In this document: piece after piece, positions 56,790 to 64,000 of the stretch | How positions within the stretch are numbered: the stretch's first letter is position 1 | Layout: each line of letters starts with the position of its first letter | From: Pyrrhosoma nymphula | Taxonomy: Eukaryota > Arthropoda > Insecta > Odonata > Coenagrionidae | Direction: 5' to 3' | Assembly: GCA_963573305.1 (NCBI GenBank) | Contig: OY754332.1 | Location: forward strand, 143,151,977 to 143,215,976 | Length of the DNA: 64,000 bases | Notes under the pieces: generated by a model | What the model saw: only the letters and a program-made list of their open reading frames with translations | Told to the model about the DNA's origin: nothing | Database searches by the model: none | Position numbers and translations under genes: made by a program

Positions 56790-58805
56790 AAAACAATTAA
56801 CTGACATTTTATCGGTGCTTGAGGAACTTAGCTCAGATAATTAGGAAGAAGGAAGTTTTCCTGATGCTGTGATCATTCCACCAGCAGTAGATCCCTTCAC
56901 TGATGTAGAAGACATAGACGACAACGAAATGGATCTAGATGACAGAGCCGGAGAGCTTCTGAGTGATGTAGCGGGGACAATTGAACTGCACCACAGCATT
57001 GACTTAGTTCATAAAGAGACTCAGACATTCACAGAGAATGATTCGGAAGCTCCTGTCTTGAAGAAAAAACCTCCAATGTGGGTGAGACGTATGCCTAGGT
57101 ATGAATCATTCACTCAGTGCAACGAAGTAGAATCTCGAAAGAAGTTAAAATGTTCATTAGGCAATTTGACCTCAATTGAATCCTTTCAGTTGTTCCTTTT
57201 ATGAAAAGGTGATGAATATGATAATATCCTATTCAGTTAAATATTCTTGGGATAAAACAACCATGATTTTTAAATTAACCGCAACAATCTCAGAAAGTTT
57301 TTTGGCATTCTCCTTTTGACGGGGTATCATACGCTATATCAGTCCCGACTTTATTGAAGCTGTGGCCCTAATAGTGTCAAATTTTTCAGAGAAGTTTTAT
57401 CTTGCATTAGATTTCAAGAAATGAAGAAGTACCTTCATTTTTCCTGCAATGACACCCTTGATTTGAATGATAAGTTTGCAAAGATTCAGCCACTATTATA
57501 AATTAAAATCAATTAAAATTTCATCCAATTCGGAATCTTTTCACGTAACATCACAATAGATGAGCACGTGGTACCTTATTTTGGACATCAATTACGTAAA
57601 ATGTTTATTCGTGAGAAGCCTATTAGATTTGGGTTTAAGCTGTGGTGCTCGGCATATTCGTGTGGCTTTCTCTACCAATTTCATCCATACTCTGGCGCAA
57701 CATCTAAACCAAATGACGGCCTTAATCTTGGAGAAATAGTGGTAACAAATTTGCTAAGCGTTGTTAAAAATCTAAAGGATCACAAAATCTATTTTGACAA
57801 TTTCTTTACTAGCCATGCACTACTGTCAATCCTTTCACACAAGGGTTTCCTTTGCCACTGGGACTGTCCGGGAGAACCGGATTTCCGATTGTCCCTTGAA
57901 AGCAACCAAAGACGTGAGATTTGACAAAAAAGGTTCGTATGACTCAGCGCTTGACGAATCGAACAAGATATTCGTGATACGGTGGCATGACAATTTCGTA
58001 GTCAAAGTGGCAACTAATGTGGGAATGCTAAAGCCTTTAGTAAAAACAAAATGGTATAACAGTAAAACGAAAAAAATGGATTAAATACCCCAGCCAAATG
58101 TAATTTGTGACTACAGCAAAAGGATGGGAGGTATAGACCTTCATGATAAAGCATTAACGAATTATGGAATTAAAATCAAAGGAAAAAAGTGGTAGTGGCC
58201 CCTTTTTACAAGCTCACTGGATAGTGCAGTGGTTCATTCACGGAAAATTTACAAAATATCTGAATCTAATGTAAGACTTGGTGCTTTCCTGGCGCACGAT
58301 GTGAATAAATTCTTCACGGGATTCCTACCAGGTGAGATGTTCAGCCAGAGCCGACGTTTCAATGGCTAACTCTGCCATCGTCCTCAGGGCGTTGAGTGAG
58401 GCTGGCAGAGTTAGCCATTGAAACGTCGGCTCTGGCTGAACATCTCACCTGGTAGGAATCCCGTGAAGAATTTATTCATATCTGAATCTAACATTTCCCT
58501 GGTGAGTTATAGATTTTGGTACTTTATTTGTTTCAAAGCGAGAGAGGAAAACCTGCAATAACTGATAACGGAGATACGGAATTATAAACAGAAACTTCGA
58601 ACAGCTGTTTGTGAAGACCATCACACGGAAATCTACCAATATCTATAAGATTGGACAATATAGGACACATAATAGTGCATACTGATGAACATAAAAGGAA
58701 GAGGTGTAGAATGTGTCATTCGCAAACAGTAGGTATACCAGTGCAAAACCTGTAAAGTGCCTGAACACACAAATTGATTTGAAGATTTTCATACAAATCA
58801 GTGAA
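56790..58805 (+). pseudogene. piggyBac (PGBD-like) transposase, broken
   Basis: The acidic N-terminus with IPPAVDPFTDVEDIDDNE (56869 on) leads to PPMWVRR. The catalytic region has DEHVVPYFGHQLRK (first D, about 57560), RFGFKLWCSAYS, YFDNFFTS (second D, about 57795-57815), then VIRWHDNFVV, YSKRMGGIDLHDKAL (third D, about 58115-58150) and KGKKWWWPLF with one W changed to stop. The C-terminal cysteine-rich finger RRCRMCHSQT and CKTCKVPEHTN is at 58695-58785. Multiple frameshifts and stops, and the 208-bp inverted-repeat insert lies just after KIYKISESN. Inactive. Confidence 0.88.
58270..58477. mobile_element. Hammerhead-bearing inverted-repeat retro-insert, 208 bp
   Basis: Flanked by a perfect 14-bp direct repeat ATATCTGAATCTAA (58256-58269; 58478-58491) inside the piggyBac ORF. 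Layout: about 33 bp unique, arm 58303-58377, centre of 25 bp, inverted arm 58403-58477 ending at the target repeat. The arms look like perfect complements. On the minus strand 58389-58349 reads CCCTGAGGA, helix II GATGGC-AGAGTTA-GCCATT, then GAAACGTCGGCTC: CUGANGA (N = G), GAAA and GUC are all present. The core resembles that at 23875-23914. Confidence 0.85.
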
Positions 58806-59393
58806 ATAAAATGTAATGACATATTTTCCCACATATAAAGAAATAAGTTTAAACATTAAGTAGTTGTATTTCAAAATATAGTGATGTTAAATAAATATAT
58901 ACAATATTAAAGTGGTAAAAAAACTGTAAAAAATAATAAATTTGAAAAGCCTGCTGCACTCTATTTCTGATACCCCTAATTCCCAACGTTGCGAAAACGC
59001 AACATTTTATATTGTTTGAATAGAAAATGTTAAAATTTTAAAAACAGATTTTTAACCATAATTGGGACTCATGCAATTGAGTTCACCAAATATTTCAACG
59101 GAAAAGTAATTTTTTAGGGCTCGGGACTTAATGGGTTAATACCCTGTACTATACAGAATATTCAGTAATGAAAGTTTTTCGTCAACGATTCTCTCTTCCA
59201 GCAAAAAAGCGTAGCAGAATAGTTCCGACAGGCGACGGGCACACGGGGCGAAGCGATCGCTGCGCATCGCGGGATTTTCAAGAGCGTTAATGCGGAACCG
59301 GAGAGTGTTAAACTGGAACAGGGTCTTGCAATATTTTCAGCGCTAATGCGGAACAGTGCTAATCGGAACAGCGTTAATCGGGGAGTGGGTGTA

Positions 59394-60224
59394 CTTATGT
59401 TTATTGCATAATAAAGTACTCTATTTGAATTGATTAATTAATTTTCCATCTGCTGTGCTTGTTTTATTCCTTTCTTTTAGACAATATTTTACCGGATATT
59501 CGATGTAATTATGTACGTTCAAACTCATGTTGTGTAGTAATGTTATTTTTGTGTTCCGAAAGTCTAAGAAAATTTCAACATAGAAAAAAAATGTTTGTAT
59601 CCACATTATGGATACAAATCCTACATGCAGTAACCAAGCAATAGATGTGACATAAATTGATTGTTTTTAGCCATTGATGGACCACTTCTAGCTCACTTTA
59701 GCGGAACGTTCCAATTGTGTCATAGGTGAAAAACTGCAGTCGGTGTTGAGTGCTGAGCAGTGCTGTAGTAGCTTTTGCTGTAATAACTCACTCTAACTCT
59801 TTCTATTTAAAGACGATGTCTCCAAAAAGAAAGGGTTAGAGTGAGGGAAAATATTCTTGATAAAGAAGAGGGAAGAGATGGTGGAGTATGGGAGGGGGAG
59901 GTAGGGGTAATTGAGAGATATGAAAAAGTGAGATGGAGGGAGAGAGATGGAGGCTCAAGGTACTGCTGGGGGTTGATGATAAAACCTAGTACGTGCGACT
60001 GATGCAATATTTTTTTTATTTCTGACACGAAAACATGAGTGCACCTTGCATACGGAAAATTACTGTAGTTCAAAAACTTAAATAGCAACTTTGGCAATAA
60101 AATCACCCATATTTATGAGAAGTCATGTAAATTTTGTAAATAACTGCACCTTTTCCTTCAAGCTGAATATGATCATAGTGATGTCAGCCAGCTACGCATT
60201 TCATATATTGACAATTGTGCGATA
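59394..60224. other. No gene seen; small hairpin and GA-rich tract
   Basis: A short inverted repeat CTCACTCTAACTCTTTCT / AGAAAGGGTTAGAGTGAGG lies at 59788-59847, followed by a purine-rich tract (59860-59955) on the plus strand. The frame on the minus strand of this tract is low-complexity. Confidence 0.5.
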
Positions 60225-61410
60225 GTCATGAAAAAGGGGTCTACACACAGCCCAACTTCACATTCCGGGCACCAAAGTCGCACTTGTGTCACCTCACCTT
60301 TCTCAGCACACACCTCACACATGAGTCTCCAACTCCTTTCCGGCCAGTGCACATTATGTCAAGCTTGCAGTCGTGAGGTGACCACATGTTTTGAAGTTGG
60401 GCGACCTATGTTTGATGAATGAGGAGACGAGATTCTTCCGAACCACATATTATTAGGTCCCTCACAAGTTGCTCACGAAAGCGTTTTAGTGACGTCGCTC
60501 CGCCAACTGAATGCAGAAGGATTGAAGCATTCAAAACAGACATGTACACCAGGTGGAAAAAATTTTTTTTTGTCCATTTCCAAGTTTTTCTTCCGATAGT
60601 GTAGCTATTTATCATCTGGTCACCTTTGTCCACAAAGCCCATGTTTTTATTATAACTCAATATAATTGCTAGTTTTAGCGGATTGTTGAAATCATCAGTG
60701 AAAACTCCTGCAGAAGGAGCTTTGTGCATATTAGTCAAGATAAAGACCTCTTTTTTATCTTTTCAGTATAATGTGCATAACGCTCCTTTCACTCTCACCT
60801 TGAGCTCCCCTCTTTTCATTTTCAAATACTTCGGACCCCAGTGTGGTGGCATTCCCTTCCTATTCGCTTTCACTGTCCTACAAACATTGAACCCCTTCTG
60901 GTGAAGTTACTCAAACCTGGAGATGTAAAGTAATAGTCCTTAAATATCTTGTGTCCCTTATTCTCTAACTTCTTTATCAGGTTGTTCACTGTACCGTATG
61001 CAGCTGACCTGTCACTCGTTTGAGCCTTCTTCTGCCTGCTAAGATACACATCCATATCGTAGATATACCCAGACGCGTCTCAAATATTGTAAATTTTAAT
61101 CCCAAATCTTTTTTATGTTTCTTAGAAATATACTGACGAAAAATGACTTCCTTTGAACGACACAATCTCCTCGTTCCAAAATAACTTCGTTTCCAAAAAA
61201 TAATTTTATATAATCGAGGTAACTATTCTCTATCATGAGTGGTGCTTGATTTTTATCTTATCTGTACGATGGTCCGTTGAGCGCATGCACTCTTTGCTTG
61301 AAATTCCACAACGATAAAAACCAGAAGGGCTCAACATCCTTGTCACTGTCTCCATCACAGCTGCTCTCTGTCTGAATTTCTATACCTTCCTCTTCTTCCA
61401 GAAGGTTATT
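60225..61410 (-). pseudogene. Second piggyBac (PGBD-like) transposase relic
   Basis: Minus strand, from about 61400: an acidic start (EEEEGIEIQTESS), then ASGYIYDMDVYLSRQKKAQ (61085-61020), IFKDYYFTSPGL (about 60950-60915), YNKNMGFVDKGDQMINSY (60655-60600, third catalytic D in GFVDKGDQ), KTWKWTKKNFFHL, and a C-terminal cysteine motif MCEVCAEKGE and CPECEVGLC (about 60325-60240). Split by stops and frameshifts; no TTAA-bounded ends found. Different from the piggyBac at 56147-59135. Confidence 0.8.
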
Positions 61411-62824
61411 TCCAGAAGGTTATTTCCAGAAGTCATACTGCTAGACCTACGATATTACCAGTAATATCGTCACAAAAACACTCATGCCACAGCACACAAC
61501 ACTCTTGAACGATCAGTTCCAGGAGAGACTGCCTCACGGAGCTGCTCCGCGATGATATGAAAATGTTAGTCACAATAGATTTGCAGACGGGTAAGACCCC
61601 AAAGGGTATGTATGCGGAAAGGCTCGCATGCTATCAAAGGCATAATTCAGCATCCTGTTATCTTGATTTGTGCTCATCTAGAGATTCCCTTGCCTCCTTA
61701 CCTGTGAGATAAGCAAACTTGAACAAAGAGGATGAGTCATTCAGCAGACAGATGGCCCAGCGGAATCTAATACGAATATGGTGATAAGGAGAAAAAACCT
61801 CTCATGAAAGTAAGATGCTTCTATTGTTGAGTGTTTTCTGAGAATATAAGGATCTAATTGGGCTGTGTATCCTCCTCTGTCATGACAAAAGGATGAAGTT
61901 TCCTGGTCTCCCACCAAGTAAACAAACCCAGAGTAAGGAGTTGCATCATTTAGGCGAAAGATGGTTGAGCAAAATCTCATTATCTTGACATGACCAAGAA
62001 AAAATTCTCATGAAAGGAAGAACTTCTATATTTTGAATGCTTCTCTTATAGAAATATATTTCTTTGTGCCATCTATAACTTCATTTGTACTGAGGAAAAT
62101 ATTCAATTCCCTCTTCATACAAACAGCAAGCAAACCCTATTGACGGGAGTTGGATTCTTCATGTGATATTACGTCAAAAAACACCTAATACCGTGAGATA
62201 TCCACAGAAAAAATTCAGATGGAAGAAAGATATATTCTTAGTCGAATGCCCCTTAAAAAATGACTTCCGATCATTGGACCGTCCCAGGGGCCATGAAAGT
62301 GAAAGGAGGACGCAGTGTGCCATATGAACACGCTCCGTAGATAAAGGTTAATCGGTGACATCATATCATCAATACTACATAGTTGAACACAAGAAAGTGG
62401 GTCACCAAAAAACCTCTTGATGGATAACAAGGGAGACAGGGTTCATTCCAAGTAACGTATTTGTAAAATGCACCAGTTTATGCATTTCTTACTTGGCGAC
62501 TACCCATCGTCAGTGGGTTTAAGTGGAGTGACCGCAAAAAGTTTGCAAAACGTTTTAAGTAAAAGTTTTAAAAAATGTTTCTAGAATTTGAAGTTTGTAT
62601 TTATTTTATCCCAATTGCAAAAAATAGCTTTTAAAGTTACTTTTGAAAAGTTTCTTTAAAGCAACTGAAAAAGTAACTTTAAATGTAAAAGTTAGTTTTT
62701 TTAAATTTAATCTTAATCGGTTACTTTTTCAGAAAAGTAACTATTAACTGTAACTAATTACTTTTTACAGAGATTAACTTTAATCAGTTAATTTTTTTGG
62801 TAACTTTCTCAACTATGATAATTC
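61411..62824. other. No certain gene; degenerate tandem blocks
   Basis: Three loosely similar blocks (about 61690-61840, 61900-62050, 62110-62255), each with an AGCAAAC/GTAAACAAAC start and a CTCATGAAAGRAAGA-type end, suggest an old tandem repeat of about 210 bp. 62640-62815 is a TAAC/GTTA-rich tract. Neither is assigned. Confidence 0.35.
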
Positions 62825-63120
62825 TTCTATAACACTACATTTCCATTGCTTTCAATCTCTCTTTTGCTCTGCAGCTGTTACTGTCCAGGATTCACTGGTA
62901 CATAAGATCATGCTCCAAATATGTGTTAACAAAGTGCTTTATATGCCTTCCATGGGTTCATCTGCTCAAAATATTTCTCTTACTTTTATCATCGTTAGCC
63001 ATCCTGCTTCTTGATTTCTTCCACAAATCTTAACCGTGGTTATCCTAACATAAATCTTTCTATAATTTTCAGCAAAAATTATGTAAAAAGACAGAATAAA
63101 TATTTTTTAATGTTTCACCC
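62825..63120 (-). pseudogene. LINE C-terminal relic
   Basis: One minus-strand frame reads THIWSMILCTSESWTVTAAE followed by an interrupted QKRD-stop-KQWKC. This matches the LLYGSETWTL...RRLEAFEMW block found after the RT domain of several LINE families. Short, broken, family not assigned. Confidence 0.45.
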
Positions 63121-64000
63121 ATTTTCTCTTTAAGTTACCTAAGTCTAAGTCGTGAATAGCTGGAATTTTGTGAACATTATTCTGAAGAGGGGAGATATCA
63201 ATGGGGTAAAATAATAAATTTGATTATATGGTTGAGCCACCATGAATACTCATTTCTTTTGGCATTTGCACCAAGCCAACACCTTTACTTGAGGTGAGCA
63301 TCTATCACTTATGCCGTGGAGGATGCCATGATATGTAAATGGAAATAGCATAGCAACTTTTTCATTTTTCCTGCCCCAAAATACCATTGTCACAGCTTTT
63401 GCTACCTCTGAAGCAAAACGTGATGAACTTCAATTTTCCCTTGAAAAATAGTGTGGAAGTCATGAATGATTGAAAAATCTCATGCCACCAGTATAATCAA
63501 GGTTTTTTGGTGTCACCATGTGGAAACTAATGATATTATTTTTTAGCTAAAAGGTTTCACATATGATAATATTAACTACTCATTATTGGCCAATTGTATG
63601 TTGTATTCAAGGTACAAGTTGAATTCTGGCTACTTGTTTATTTGTTGGTTTAATGCAAAATTTGGTGGATCACCCCAGTGAGGATTTTCAGGTCAGGGAG
63701 GGTATATCAAAAATTCGCCTTTCATTCCTGCTATGAAAGATTTCCATGTAGCTATGACTGAGACCGTCAACGATAATGTTAACTCATTTAATTCAGTGTA
63801 TAATTGTACTTAATGCAGATGTAGTTAATATTGTAGTGTAGATGTAGTGTATTAAATTCATGTGATGTATTACAAAATCCTTGTGAGCTGAACTATGCAT
63901 GTCTAATTGCAGTTTTGTAGATTTAAAATGTAACCCTTCGCTTCTATTCAGATTCCTGCACGTGGAAAATCCTCCCAGAGGACCGCAAAATGGCTCTGTT
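63121..64000. other. No gene seen
   Basis: AT-rich sequence to the end of the window without recognisable coding, RNA or repeat features. Confidence 0.4.

Larger units (their letters stand above)
56147..59135 (+). mobile_element. piggyBac element inserted in the Tigger
   Basis: Ends CCCATTTCGTCCC (56147-56159) and inverted CCCATTAAGTCCC (59135-59123), with the exact TTAA duplication at 56143-56146 and 59136-59139. The 16-bp palindrome GTTGCGAAAACGCAAC occurs three times (56163-56178, 56502-56517, 58988-59003). About 3.0 kb including a 208-bp insert at 58270-58477. Confidence 0.92.
53570..59391 (-). mobile_element. Tigger (pogo-like) DNA transposon split by a piggyBac
   Basis: Inverted ends of about 25 bp with two mismatches: CACCCACTCCCTGATTAACG (53570-53589) and inverted CACCCACTCCCCGATTAACG (59391-59372). 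TA lies on both sides (53568-53569; 59392-59393), the pogo/Tigger target. Without the inserted piggyBac (56147-59135 plus one TTAA) it is about 2.8 kb, usual for Tigger. Near the right end the word GCGTTAATGCGGAAC recurs in variants (59283-59382), likely transposase-binding sites. Confidence 0.88.

Noticed and set aside
61690..62300. Tandem array of about 210 bp as a satellite
   Set aside because: The three blocks are too diverged by eye to claim a satellite; kept only as a note.

Overview
The window looks like one stretch of a large, AT-rich, transposon-dense animal genome, most likely an arthropod. The basis is the company of CR1/L2-type LINEs with a short ATGTAG-repeat tail, Helitrons with a TCTYTATATATA start, a Ty3/Gypsy element, Tigger, piggyBac and ZMYM1-type hAT remnants, tRNA-derived SINE pieces and hammerhead-ribozyme-like motifs of the kind found in Penelope-like elements. 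I found no convincing host protein-coding gene, rRNA, functional tRNA, CRISPR array or operon. The taxon is inference; no host marker gene is present.

Layout. 1-9700: two non-autonomous Helitrons (1573-2730 minus; 4883-5940 plus, inserted in a repeat whose empty paralogue lies at 17036-17400), two long fold-back repeats, one hammerhead-like motif and a tRNA-like SINE piece. 9722-11281: 5'-truncated, broken CR1/L2-like LINE. 12559-12944: a 193-bp tandem duplication. 16982-17400: hammerhead-like motif plus the paralogous repeat. 18648-22014: a TTA-flanked terminal-inverted-repeat (TIR) element that holds a second TIR element (18671-21508), which carries a broken ORF of an uncharacterised mobile-element family. 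22690-22792: (AT)n. 23875-28985: hammerhead-like motif, SINE, hAT-type MITE, a TAA-flanked TIR element with a small MITE inside, then an old CR1/L2-like copy split by a 214-bp hammerhead-bearing inverted repeat.

29239-36194: a complete Ty3/Gypsy LTR retrotransposon on the minus strand with two LTRs that look identical, TTTC target duplication, tRNA-type primer site, polypurine tract, gag, a 1200-codon pol and a small membrane-protein ORF in the env position. Gag and pol are in a -1 relation, with a G TTA AAC slippery heptamer and a hairpin 6 nt downstream. 36195-43900: SINE pieces, an old RT relic, a TTAA-flanked nested TIR element and a 195-bp LINE 3' end with a 14-bp target duplication. 44579-46985: the best-preserved CR1/L2-like LINE, with an open 763-codon frame. 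47853-49400: ZMYM1-like hAT relic. 50630-51633: piggyBac-type non-autonomous element.

53570-59391: a Tigger element (minus) that contains a piggyBac element (plus, 56147-59135), which itself contains a 208-bp hammerhead-bearing inverted repeat (58270-58477). 60225-61410: a second piggyBac relic. 62825-63120: a LINE C-terminal relic. The genes do not form a pathway. The history readable here is successive nested insertion, with the Gypsy element and LINE copy 44579-46985 as the youngest large arrivals.
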